Positions 53,670 to 64,000 of a stretch of 64,000 bases of DNA are shown here, piece by piece. The translations under genes were made by a program, and so were the position numbers. Every line of letters starts with the position of its first letter. Within the stretch, counting starts at the first letter, position 1. Origin of the DNA: Gracilariopsis chorda (taxonomy: Eukaryota > Rhodophyta > Florideophyceae > Gracilariales > Gracilariaceae). Location of the stretch: the NCBI GenBank assembly GCA_003194525.1, contig NBIV01000155.1, positions 108,077 through 172,076 of the forward strand, read 5' to 3'. The notes beneath the pieces are model-generated. The model did no database searches, had not been told where the DNA came from, and saw only the letters and a list, made by a program, of their open reading frames with translations.

Positions 53670-54263
53670 TCACTCCGTCTTCGCCTTATACCAACAACCG
53701 CGAGGCGTCATCACTAAACGCCACTGGCGAGACTGACTACCAATGCTTTCCCACTCTCCACCTCCCACTCCTTGCACCACAAGCCTTCCATCCCGGCTCC
53801 ACGCAACACCGTTCACCATATATATGTGTTCGACCAGCGGCTGTACCATGGGCTCCTCGCTCTCCGCCTTTCACACCCGCACAGTGTTATTGTCCGACCC
53901 ACAAATTACACGCGTTCCGTCCGCGCTACACCCAACATAGTTCACCGAATGTGTGTGTTCCGACCAGCGGCTCACCATCGGCTCCCCACTCTTTAACTCT
54001 CACACCCCCACAGGCCATGTCGATTCCAACGAATCCGTCGCACCGCTTCACACCCTCGTCCCCGCCGACGACGCGTCGTCTTTCACAAGCGCCATGCGCC
54101 ACTTACGGCCATCAGTGCTACTGTGCCGCCCTCCGTTCGCACACGAGCATCTTACGCCCGTATCGAGTTGACCTGCCAGGGTTCATCCGCTTGCACATTC
54201 GAACCGTGTCAGACTTTTGCTCGACGATGGCAGGACTGTTGATGCCACTTGAAGTGCCACCAT
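53670..54263 (-). pseudogene. WD40-repeat fragment, copy 2
   Basis: Counterpart of 7861..8454, with the same surviving blade (SDNNTVRVW in the minus strand) and the same breaks. The lesions therefore predate the duplication. Confidence 0.55.
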
Positions 54264-54558
54264 AAAGGTTTCTGTATGTATCAGTTCAAACACTGACGTA
54301 TCGTGAAAAGTAGTCTAGGCAGTAACTCCCAGCAAACTTTCTAAGAAGATGGCAGTGTCGGGGTCGCAACACTTCTTATGGCAAGGAGTTGTAATAACTT
54401 GGGAAACATATACGCGGCTCACAGTGATGGAAGGGTGATAGTTAGCCGGCCCTACGAACCCTGGGTACACGCTGATCCTTAGATGCAGAAACTCTAGTGG
54501 TTGATCATTTACAGGGTCGTTACGGTTCCCCCGCTCTCACTCTCTTTGAGAGATAAGC

Positions 54559-56154
54559 TCACTTGCGCTTTTTTCGTCGTGGACTCCTCGAAGAAGAACT
54601 GTCTCTTGGGCTGTCTCTTGAGCTTGGGCCGCTCGAAATTGGGCTGTTAGAGCCGCCTCTTGAACTTGAGCTGCTATCACTAACCAGAAGGCCTGCGTCT
54701 CTCATCAGCTTGCGTTGTTTCCTTACCTTCGCTTCTGCTTGTTTTCTTTTCTCCTTCTCTTCCCGCTCTTTCTTTTCTGCTTGTTTTCTTTTCTGCTCCT
54801 CTTCTACTCTCTTCTCCTTCTCTTCCCGCTCTTTCTTTTCTGCCTGTTTTCTCTTCTCCTTCTCTTCCCGCTCTTTGTTTTCTGCTTGTTTTCTTTTCTC
54901 CTTCTCTTCCCGCTCTTTCTTTTCTGCTTGTTTTCTTTTCTGCTCCTCCTCTACTCTCTTCTCCTTCTCTTCCCGCTCTTTCTTTTCTGCCTGTTTTCTC
55001 TTCTCCTTCTCTTCCCGCTCTTTGTTTTCTGCTTGTTTTCTTTTCTCCTTCTCTTCCCGCTCTTTGTTTTCTGCTTGTTTTCTTTTCTGCTCCTCTTCTA
55101 CTCTTTTTTTCTCTGCTTCCTCTCGTTTCATGCGTTGTTCCCTGCCTTCTCTGTGCACTCTTGCATCCGGACTTCCAGGGTGGATGCAATCCTTTGCCTT
55201 AAGTACTCCAATGGGCCCAAGATTCACTTCGTCTTCGCCTCGAAGAGGCTTTTCCATCCCCTCATACTTTCCATTGCGAAGGTTTCCTTCGTATACCGCG
55301 GGCTGCGGGTTCTTAGCACGAGCATCGTTATGTATCGTTATGTACTTGGGAATTTTTCTCTGTGCATAAAGCTCCTGTTTCTCTACCATATCTCTGCGTC
55401 CATTTGTGCTGGTGTTTTCCACTACTACTTCTGGCGGCGTACGTTTAAGTGGAAACGTTATCTTGCTGCTTCCCGGTGATAAAAGTGCACGATCTTCGTT
55501 TGAGATCCTTTCGCCGACTGCAAAGTCGGCTCGTACCACAGAGTAGTCCGGATGTCCACGGCGAGGGGTTGGACTTTTCTCAGAATCTTCGCTTTGAGGT
55601 GGGGCATTGCTGGATGATGGCTGATGGGACATGAGGTAACGTTTGGTTGGAATCGCAATAGTAGCTTCCAAGGTGGCAACACGCCTGGTAGTGGGTTTGT
55701 CTTGTTCAGCTCGTTGGAAACGATACAAAAGGTGTTTCGCTTGTTCTTTGTTTCTGTTGCTTTCTGACATGCCGCGCCAAATCAGAAGACCTTCCACCAA
55801 GTCGTACTCACCGTATTTAAAGCGGTCAATATCAAAGAGCTCTTCAACTGTGGCTGGTTGGAGATGTAGCGCTCCCAATTTTCGACGATCAAGTGCTGCG
55901 GCAGGCAACTCTTCTTGAAAGAGCGACTGTGAAGTGCTCTCCAGCGACGAGTTCTCACCTACTTCAGGCAATGAAGAGAGTGCGAGTGATGCTGGTTGCT
56001 GTATTGGTGCAGGCATCGAATCTTCCTCGGAGAACTGCATAGGTCGAAGAGGATAATGGAGCGAGATTGTAAATGTACAGTTCGAGGGAGGCTTGCAAGC
56101 TAAATACGCTCCGCAATTTGCCTTGAAGGATGACGAAGCGGAGAACAGCCTCAC
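54559..56154 (-). CDS. Coiled-coil Lys/Glu-repeat protein, copy 2
   Basis: 531 residues, against 510 in copy 1. Outside the repeat array the two proteins differ at only about two positions (for example VHEG/VYEG and IQPG/IHPG). The array has seven 14-residue units and three VEEEQ blocks, against six and two. The 63-nt difference keeps the frame, as expected for unequal exchange within the repeat. Stop and start are the same as in copy 1. Confidence 0.6.
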   Translation of the reverse strand: MRLFSASSSFKANCGAYLACKPPSNCTFTISLHYPLRPMQFSEEDSMPAPIQQPASLALSSLPEVGENSSLESTSQSLFQEELPAAALDRRKLGALHLQPATVEELFDIDRFKYGEYDLVEGLLIWRGMSESNRNKEQAKHLLYRFQRAEQDKPTTRRVATLEATIAIPTKRYLMSHQPSSSNAPPQSEDSEKSPTPRRGHPDYSVVRADFAVGERISNEDRALLSPGSSKITFPLKRTPPEVVVENTSTNGRRDMVEKQELYAQRKIPKYITIHNDARAKNPQPAVYEGNLRNGKYEGMEKPLRGEDEVNLGPIGVLKAKDCIHPGSPDARVHREGREQRMKREEAEKKRVEEEQKRKQAENKEREEKEKRKQAENKEREEKEKRKQAEKKEREEKEKRVEEEQKRKQAEKKEREEKEKRKQAENKEREEKEKRKQAEKKEREEKEKRVEEEQKRKQAEKKEREEKEKRKQAEAKVRKQRKLMRDAGLLVSDSSSSSRGGSNSPISSGPSSRDSPRDSSSSRSPRRKKRK

Positions 56155-56194
56155 GTTGCCAGTTGCAAATGTGCCGAAACGATGTCTCTATAAT

Positions 56195-56219
56195 GTACCA
56201 TATAGAGTCTATATGGTAC
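56195..56219. promoter_or_regulatory. 25-bp palindrome upstream of coiled-coil gene, copy 2
   Basis: Identical to 10329..10353 and at the same distance from the gene. Confidence 0.4.
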
Positions 56220-57324
56220 AGTTTCAATCTACCTGAGATACGGCTGGCGACTTGTCATGTTCGGCTGAGCAGACCTCATAAACAGGACGCTGCATGGCCA
56301 AGTTTGCTTCCATACATGTCCGCATCTTAAACCTAAAATCCCAGTCAAAAAAGGTGTGTTTACCACGAGTATCAGGACCAGGACCATGGCGTTGTCAACA
56401 CAGTGTCGTGCTGATGAGAAGAGAATGCCGCCGGAGCGTGCGGGAATGTGCCAATTTCCAAAATGCCCATCAGATTTCTAACAAATTCAAGGGCTGCTCC
56501 CTCCTGCTTACCTCACCCACACCCACATCGCTGATGTGATTTGGTGGTGGGCACAGATGCCTAGTTTCGTTCTATGCATCTCCGGCGCAATGCAAACGTT
56601 ATCTTGCAAACGAACACGGCAGAAGGCGACAATACAAGTTCTTTTTTTGACCAGATGCTCCAAACAGTACCCACAGTTACGCATATCAACCCTTTCACCA
56701 CGCCGGAAAAGTATAGCCGACAAACAAACAAGAAAGAGGCACTGAAAAAGCGTACGCCTTCACAAAATTCTCAGCTTCCTTGGCAATAGAATAAGGTTCT
56801 GTTGTTCACAGGAAATGCGCCCATCCTGGCAGCCCTTTTAATCATTTTCAGATGCAACTTGTGCTCTCTCAGTTGCGGATCGTCATCGTCGCACACTATT
56901 TTTCTATCATTCAAGTCATGTTACACACTCACATTCCTCCTTCAACCAGTCGTTTCACAATCCACTGCGGTTGCCACAACAGCCACAGTACCTCCTCCTC
57001 ATACTCACCCTTTTGCAGTATCCTGCAATCGTTCTCGTATATGTACCCATCATCTTCTGCATTCTACAACGCATGAAACACGCTACGTTCTTCAGTCTCT
57101 TGTTCTTTCGCCCTCAGTATATATTGTAAAAGAATCGTTCGAGAGCATTGACAAGAACTAAACTCTGCCTTTGTTGTCCGTGTCCCGAAATCAGCACATC
57201 ATGTTTCTGCAGTCTTTCAGCAGATGACACATAGTTGCGTACAAGGCTTTTGAATATCGCCTGACACTATGCGAATGCTCTGCTTGCTCACTGCTACATA
57301 CGCACTCAATTGAGCGTGCGTCAC

Positions 57325-57741
57325 TCACGAAGGGGTGTCAGATATCCATGCTACTCTTAGCGTGCTACACACCCATCGTGCTGTCGCAGGAGCTTCCCAA
57401 GATGCGAGTGGCGCCAACGCTCGAGAGGCACGCACGTTACCCAATCTGTTGACTTGGAGGGGATGCGCGATGGCCATGCTTTGTTCAACATTGTACACAC
57501 ACACACACACACCGTTCTGTGGTTTGAGCGTGATACGATGCACGTATCGTGCCCATTCTCTGCCACGCACCCCACCACACGTTTGTGAGCTTGGAGAGGC
57601 TGCCTGATGCCTTTCCTTGTTCCAGCGTCCCAAACGCGAACCGTTCCGTCCGTTGAGCGTGGCACCTGGCACTATATGAGTACTGCTTTCGCTCACTGTA
57701 GCGCAGGTCGCGCAAGGTATGTGGCTGTCCGTAGAAATCAC
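57325..57741 (-). pseudogene. WD40 fragment, second piece, copy 2
   Basis: Counterpart of 11345..11867, with the blade end DGTVRVWDAGT and the CA-repeat expansion one unit longer. Broken in the same way as copy 1. Confidence 0.45.
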
Positions 57742-58129
57742 AGCTAAGCGTGTTTCACGTTTAAAAGCAGTGATCTGCTATCTAGCTCGCTTTACAGGCC
57801 CGAAACTAGTAAAGGGTTGTGGGCGCCATCACAAGACGGTGACGCAGGGGGCCAAAATAAATGACAAACTAGCCTAAAAAAGGGTGTTCCTCGTAGCTCG
57901 AAACCCCAAAAAAATTAAACGACACGAACAAAAGATCAAACGAACAACCAATGCAGGGACCAAAAGCACTCAACCTGCAACGATAACAACAAATACAAAA
58001 GGACAGCACAAGGCTCAATCCAAATGCAAACTTCTTGATACTTCTTGAAACGGCGTACGACTTAAGAATTATTTCAAGGGTCAGTAGGAGTCAGACTCCC
58101 AACTTACAATAATACACTCCAAATGTGAA

Positions 58130-58516
58130 GTGATTTCTGCAGCCTACCGACTTCTGCACCAACCAGAAGCAGGTGCGTACAATCCTTACAGGGCTTCCAA
58201 AGAAGAGCTACTAACAGCGGGATATGCTTTCACTCTATACCCAATCTGGCCCTTTGCAAGAGACGTTGCACGGCACGTCACCTGTGGACAGCTTCCTGTC
58301 AAGCACCTCCGTCCGGAAACCACCAAGTCTTTTGACCGTCACCGTTATCCGAGCAAAGCTCCGGTGGGGGCTCACAGACGACAGAAGCGCCTTTGGAACA
58401 TACTACCCGTCTCCCATCCACGCCCAGGGCGCTTCAACCGGTCTCAGCGACAGTACTGCTCCACCCCAAGTATGCAAAAAGCGGCAAGCGCCTCACTAAG
58501 TGCAGTTGAGATTTGA
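58130..58516 (+). other. Unrecognised open frame, 128 codons, copy 2
   Basis: The longer version of 12256..12522. The frame continues through KRLWNILPVSHPRPGRFN to a stop at 58516. No domain recognised. Which copy has the original sequence is unclear, because the differences are single-base changes at base runs. Confidence 0.22.
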
Positions 58517-58613
58517 TAGTTGATAGTAATAGTTGAGATAGTTGCGGGAGTGAGAACTTTGAGATGTAGTTCTTCTTGAGATGAGTCCAGACCGAAGTCC
58601 GGGACTCAACTCG

Positions 58614-58862
58614 CCCTTTTATAGAGTCAAAAAGCATGCGAAACAACACAGATACGCATTACTACTTTCTACGTACTCATTTGTGGGTCTAGGTTACTCC
58701 ATTGGCTTCTAGAAGCCTCTGGAGCTGCACACTAACCAATAGTAACTTAGCAACTGGTGCCTGCATCACCGAAATACAGTGATAATGCTGGGACAGCGAA
58801 GCTTAGAATGCTCCAGACACTGCTGTAGCACTCTACACGTTTGTTCCAGCAGTGCTGGAACA
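58614..58862 (-). promoter_or_regulatory. Promoter-like segment, copy 2
   Basis: TATAAAAGGG (minus strand, 58623..58614), the GCTTCTAGAAGC palindrome and the TGTTCCAGCA inverted repeat are all retained. Confidence 0.4.
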
Positions 58863-59062
58863 TTCTACCAATTTCGTGACCGACAAGGGTTACCAACGTC
58901 TTTCGTATACGCCGCGTTTCTCAAGTACTCGAGGATATGACCCACGCGACCTCCCTCGACAAGCAACTGCGTGCGTATATTGTCCCTGTTTCACTCACAT
59001 TTCAAAGTGGCGCGCAAAGTACACATCACCGCCAATGTCTTCCACGACGCACTCACACGTGC

Positions 59063-59587
59063 TGTAGGAGAATGACCATTTGGCAGATGCAGTGGTGAGG
59101 TAACTATGAAGCTGGGATGGCAGAGGTCAGAACATTGCTGGCCGAAATATTCCACGTGGCCAAGCTGGGTGCCTATGCAGGAGCTACGAGGGGCCAGTTC
59201 GAGTGCAAGGCACTGTGGCCATAGGTTTTATTATGTAGCTAATTTTATTTAATTTGTTAGGATAGTGTCCTGAGGTCAGAGCGCCTCGCCAGCCATATAG
59301 GGTGGCTCGAGTTCCGCCGATCTCTGAAGTGTAAAGACAAGCACCCTCACTGTCTTCTTGCCGCCATATGCAGCCAGTAAAACTCCAAAGGCCTCCAAGC
59401 CATCGCTACTATTCTCCAAACCCGTATTGACTTGAGAAAGCGCCCGCCCATTGCGCCTCGCTGCCACTTGTTGCCCACGTCAATAATAGACCCAGTGGAT
59501 TGTCATCCAAGTAACTGGCTCTCTGCCACTACTACCTTCTAGAAGACTACTATCCGAGTTGGCCAAACGGCGCAGTATTCTACTACA
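59063..59587 (+). repeat. 5' LTR of chromovirus copy 2
   Basis: 525 bp with intact TGTAGGAG start and TTCTACTACA end. The flank before it is the same as in copy 1, so the retroelement was already in place when the block was duplicated. The primer-binding site TGGTGTCCTGACC begins at 59590. Confidence 0.88.
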
Positions 59588-59713
59588 ACTGGTGTCCTGA
59601 CCTGTAAGCCAACAGGAACATCTGTCTGGACCTTAAGGAAAGACGTTTACGCATAGTACTTCTATCATTGGGCTATTATTCGACGCAACTGGCTCGAAAG
59701 CAACACCGACCGT

Positions 59714-61897
59714 ATGGATAACCAACAACCAACCCAAGGAACGAAAAAAAAACCAGGAATTCCGGGTGCAGCCGCACCTCTCTCAGTCGCCATAACCCCA
59801 TCGGCCGCCCAAATGGACAATAATAGTGACCGTAGGAGTACCCGCAGCCACTCCCATGGACGTTTTATAGACCCTGTGGACTATCCTGAAAGGATAACCA
59901 GGTATTCGCCATTGGTCGCTCGCCTCCGCGAGAGGATGGATCAGCTCAATCTTCCGCAAGGCCGAAGGAATGATGCAGAACAGCCTCGGGACTTAGCTGC
60001 TACCGTAACCACCCCCCGTATGGTGGACGATGTCGCTGCTCTCCTATGGCCGCAACTCTGCTCTTGGTGCGAAAATCAAGTGGAGCAGTTCCTTAGAGAC
60101 CAAATGGATAGAGTATTACGGGAGCGCCTCTCCTCTTTTGCAGACCAACTGGTTCCTCAGGTTGTGCAATCAGATGTCCTCGTGGAGTTCATTGCCACGA
60201 CCATCCAAGGGGAAATCACCCGCCAGGCAGGCACATTTCACAGCCCTCGGGCTGTTTCTCAAATTTTACCATTAGATCTCCATCGTTCAACACACACCGG
60301 ACCTCACGGAGCAGCTATAGAAGTAGCCCCGCGCCTGGGTACAGCACAGGAAGGCCCATTGGGTTATATACCGCCTGGAGAAGAGAAAATCCAGAGGCAA
60401 AGAGGCCGTGCGGGAGATAATACCAATGGACAACACGGCGTTCAGTACGCCAACGAGTACCTCGAAGACGATGAAGAGCTCGCCCAAAAGAACCTCGTAG
60501 ATACCGAGACCCATACGAAGAAGAGACGCAGCCAAAGGCGTAAGTCGAGAACGAACCATCGGAAGAGGCACCACTCGAACTCGAGCGATGACCATTCGGA
60601 CTCGTCGGACTTTTCCGATACCGATACGGATGAGGCGGATGTTCGGCGCCTCAAACCATTGGTCACGACTAATGAGCTTTTCCAGAAGGTCTTAGAGGTG
60701 AACACGTACCGTTTGATGGATCGGTCCACGCGATACACCTCTTTGGTCGCCAAGAAGATTGCCAGGTGGGCGAAGAGAATGCAACTGACCGTCCCGGGCA
60801 AGTTTTCTGGGAAGGCTCCCATTACAGTCCTTAGGTCCTTGAGCTCGTTCTAGGTGGCCTGTGACCAGAATGGAGTGCATGAAGGAGCGGCGCTTTATTG
60901 CTTCCAGTTTTTTCTAAGTGGAAAAGCGAAGGACCAAGTGGTTGTCAAGATCTCCGGCTCGGCCAACCCCATTGATGCCCGCGATCGGGAGCTCTTAAGG
61001 ACCTATCCAGAGGTTGTTCACTACCTGTTGGAAACGTATGCGACTGATGACCACATAATGGACGCCTATCAGGACGTAATTGGATACCACCAGAGTTCCA
61101 GCATGTCCGAAACGGACTACGCCGACCAACTTTGGACTAGAGCGCGCAGGTGCGGGAATGTGTTCTCCGAGGGTTGGCTGAAGCGACATTTGATCGCGGG
61201 ATTGCTCCCTGCGATACGGACTCATGTCCGAAACCACCACACTGCCCATCCGGACCTGACGTTTCGTCAACTGGTGACGTATGCCGAAGGATACGGCAAG
61301 ACCTATAGGACTTCCCGTCTAACGGGTGACGCGGATACTAGGGGTCGCGCAAGACCCCTGACCAGAGGAGTGAAGGCCCACATGGTAGAGTCCCCGTCGG
61401 AGTCGGACTCGGCCTTTGGACATTCAGACACCGCAGATGCTCTTGCGGTGAGCGTCTCCTCAGCTCCGTCAGGAGCACCATCGACATTTTCGTCAGAAAC
61501 GACCACCCAATCGGCCCCGGCGACACCCCGTTATTCTCCGATTGCCCCCAGGAAGGACGTCATTACGAAGTCCAATCAGGCGTGTTATATTTGTCTTTTT
61601 ACGGCCCGGCCGTGTGACTGCATAAAGTATATGTCTGAGGACATCCGCAAGGGAATTATGGCGCGAAGGGAGGAGAACTATCAGGTGCGCCAAGCCGAGG
61701 GTTACTTCCGTAGGAACTTCCCTTCGAGGACCACTAGAGCGCGAGGGGGCCCAAAGTATGCGACTCCCCTGACCACACCGGTGAAGCAACCTGAGGTCAA
61801 CATGGTTGAAGACCCAAGGGATAGCGTCAAATACCTGGATGGACAAAGCGATCTTGCTGTCCCTATGCCGCAGGAAAACGACCAGAAGGACGCATAG
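59714..61897 (+). pseudogene. gag: gag of chromovirus copy 2 (one in-frame UAG)
   Basis: The best-preserved gag in the window: one frame from MDNQQPTQGT to a stop at 61897, interrupted only by TAG at 60851..60853. The product would be about 727 residues if read through. The region holds an acidic/basic linker with Ser/Asp runs, a capsid-like core (GVHEGAALYCFQFF) and a degenerate CYIC knuckle. The protease frame begins right after, shifted by two bases (61900), so a frameshift or reinitiation would be needed for pol expression. Confidence 0.75.
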
Positions 61898-61899
61898 AG

Positions 61900-64000
61900 G
61901 TGTGTCGTCCCTCTTACAACTGCCACCTCATACCATCGGACTCGCAGACCACAGGAGCTGAGAACAGAAAGAAACCAGAGGACGAAATGACAGGGGTCTC
62001 GAGTCGGGTGTATGCTGTGGACCAATGGGAAGACCTGGAGGACGCTGTTTGTGTCCTGACGAAGGATAACTACAAGGTACAGGGAACCTTGGGACTACAG
62101 GCCAAAACCACAAGGACGTTTACGGCCGTATTGGATACTGGAGCAGGCCCCAATCTGGTACATCTGAAGGTCTTACCATTGGGCTGGGAAAGGATGATAC
62201 AGGAAAAGAAGTCACCGAAGGTAACGGACGCATCACGTCGGCTGATGGAAACTCGCGGAATACTTCCGCTTTACTTCCAATTGGGTCACCTGAAGGTTAA
62301 GACTTTGTTTGTTGTATGTCCAAACCTGGGAGCAGAAGGGATCCTAGGGACGAGCTTTATTGATATATATGTAAAGCCAATCTATCCTGGCCAAAAGAGG
62401 GTCGCTTTCGATCGAGGACCACCATTGGCGATTGTGGGCTCGCGCCCTGGACCCGAGGCTGCCCAGCTAAGGTCAAGTTTCCCACGAGGACCGTGTCCAA
62501 CAAGGTCAGATTGGCAAAAGCGATAGTCATACCGCCTATGACCCAGGTAGCCGCTGCAGCGGTATGCGAGTCCTCAGGTCTGGTTTTGTTGCAAAAACCA
62601 TCCCAAGTTGGTAATGAAACCACTTTCCCTCATGGCCAATGGAGTAATGAATGTGGTACCCAACTGGCCCTTTGCGGTAACCATGAGCAACTTCCGTGAC
62701 AAGCCTACAAGGCTACCCAAGGGTGCAGTGGTGGGGGTATCTATGCCTCCTCCAGTGGCCATTATGGAGATTGATGCGGAGAAGTTGCTTCCTGGGGGTG
62801 AACCACCGGCCAATTGGGAAAACGACGTCAACCATGGCGATGAATTTGAACCATATAGGAAACAAGTCATTGATCTCCTCATGGACTTTGCTAGCATGTG
62901 GAGTGGAAAGCTGGGCGAGATCGATGCCACAAGGCATCGAATTGACCTTAAAGACGGAGCCACACCCCAATATCAGCATCCATATCGGACTGGCGTAAAA
63001 GGACGAGAGGTGGTAGCCAAGGAGGTTGAAAAAATGAAGTCTGCTGGGGTCATTGAGCATGCACCATCCACTGAGGCCGAATGGGCTAGCCCTTTTGTCC
63101 TAGACGCCAAGAAGGACGGGACCGTACGGTTTTGTACTGATTACCGCAAACTAAATGCGGTGACCAAGAGGGATACTTACCCTATCCTCTCTATGGACGA
63201 CTGCTTAGATTCTCTTGGGGACGCGCAAATTCTCACCACGTTGGATGCCAATTGTGGGTATTGTCAGGTTCCCATGGACGACAAGGCGAAGTCGCTGACT
63301 ACCTTCACGACCCACGAGGGATTATTTCGATTTACACGGATGCCCTTTGGTCTTATGAATGCGCCAGCTACTTTCCAGTGGGCCGTGGACATCATTTTGT
63401 CCAGGGTCAAATGGAAATTTGCCTTGGTGTACCTAGATGATGTGATCATCTTGTCCAGGTCCATTAGGGAACACTTGGCACATGTGAAGTCGGTCCTTAG
63501 GTTACTCCAGCAGGCTGGTGTCACGCTGAAAGTGAAGAAGTGTTTCTTCTTCCAACCCTCCGTGGACTACCTTGGCCATGTGGTCCTGCCGGGTAAACTC
63601 CAGGTGGCCCAAGTTACAACAAAGGCCATATGGGAAGCACAACCCCCTAGGACCATACGGAATTGCACGCCTTCCTTGGCCATTGTAATTTTTATCGTAG
63701 GTTTTTCCCAGGGTTCGCGAAAATTGCAGCACCTCTCAATGAGATGCTGAAGAAGGGACCCCTTCGGAATTTGACGACCTCACGGACGAGCAGTAGGAGG
63801 CCTACCAGAAACCTCAAGGCCCATTTGGTTAATCCACTGGTCTTGGCGCTACCCAAGGCCAATAAACCGTATATCTTAGATACGGACGCAATCTGCGACC
63901 CAAGTGGGCTGTGCCTTCTACAATAGCAGGAGTCCCTAAGGATTATCGCCCAAATGGCTACTGGAGTAGGTCCTGACCAAGGCCGAAAGGAACTATAGCA
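61900..64000 (+). pseudogene. pol: pol of chromovirus copy 2, cut by the window end
   Basis: The protease frame 61900..62526 is intact across LDTGAGP (about 62136). RT follows with YRKLNAV, MPFGLMNAPATF and YLDDVI (about 63430). A fifth A in the run at about 62594..62598 shifts the frame relative to copy 1. A TAG is shared with copy 1 (DEQ-stop-EAY, about 63793). From about 63650 many single-base losses break the frame before RNase H. The element runs off the window. Confidence 0.82.

Larger units (their letters stand above)
51937..64000 (+). repeat. Large direct segmental duplication, copy 2
   Basis: The partner of 6127..18122, same orientation, offset 45810 at the left edge. It continues past the window end. 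Its last 350 bp differ from copy 1 by many single-base gains and losses. Confidence 0.93.

Noticed and set aside
1-64000. A new defence or biosynthetic system
   Set aside because: I looked for linked enzyme sets, toxin-antitoxin pairs and arrays and found only isolated genes and mobile-element remains.

Overview
This window is nuclear eukaryotic DNA. It has short spliceosomal GT-AG introns (966..1175 and 4434..4540), eukaryotic single-copy genes (a VIP1/PPIP5K inositol-pyrophosphate kinase and a CBM48 starch-binding-type protein), a chromodomain Ty3/gypsy retrotransposon, a Ty1/copia-order retrotransposon, a tyrosine-recombinase element and two Helitrons. Compact, almost intronless genes next to thick nested transposable elements and WD40 fragments fit an alga with a TE-rich genome, such as a florideophyte red alga. 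That placement is inference from gene style and recalled TE families, not proof.

Layout. 1..5457 is the ordinary genic part: VIP1-type kinase (minus), DUF2237 protein (plus), CBM48 protein (plus) and an alpha/beta hydrolase (minus) whose last 34-nt exon carries the probable catalytic His. From about 6127 begins a block repeated in direct orientation from about 51937 to the window end (at least 12 kb, roughly 2% different by eye). It holds a 53-codon secreted or membrane peptide ORF, WD40 pseudogene fragments, a Lys/Glu-repeat coiled-coil gene, a TATA-containing promoter-like segment, and the 5' LTR, gag and much of pol of a chromovirus. In the first copy the chromovirus runs from its 5' LTR at 13184 to its 3' LTR ending at 29935. 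Its integrase is split by Helitron A (about 19189..25527, minus). Between pol and the 3' LTR lies a long degenerate antisense coding region.

29936..43465 is a graveyard: an unrecognised 207-codon ORF, a decayed copia-order element holding an 825-bp solo LTR with a near-perfect 5-bp target duplication, a decayed tyrosine recombinase fused to it, a Ulp1-like protease remnant, a degenerate tandem repeat of about 58-60 bp, and a small coiled-coil ORF. 43466..50394 is Helitron B (plus, inverted relative to A). Its helicase Walker A has been replaced by the 3' end and LTR of another retroelement. After 1.5 kb without a clear gene, the second copy of the large duplication runs to the end, where a burst of single-base indels suggests poorer sequence.

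Both Helitrons share one disabling lesion, so they probably moved in trans or came from an already broken parent. I saw no CRISPR, tRNA, rRNA, prokaryotic operon or defence system. The novelty here is in nested-element architecture and a few gene-structure details.
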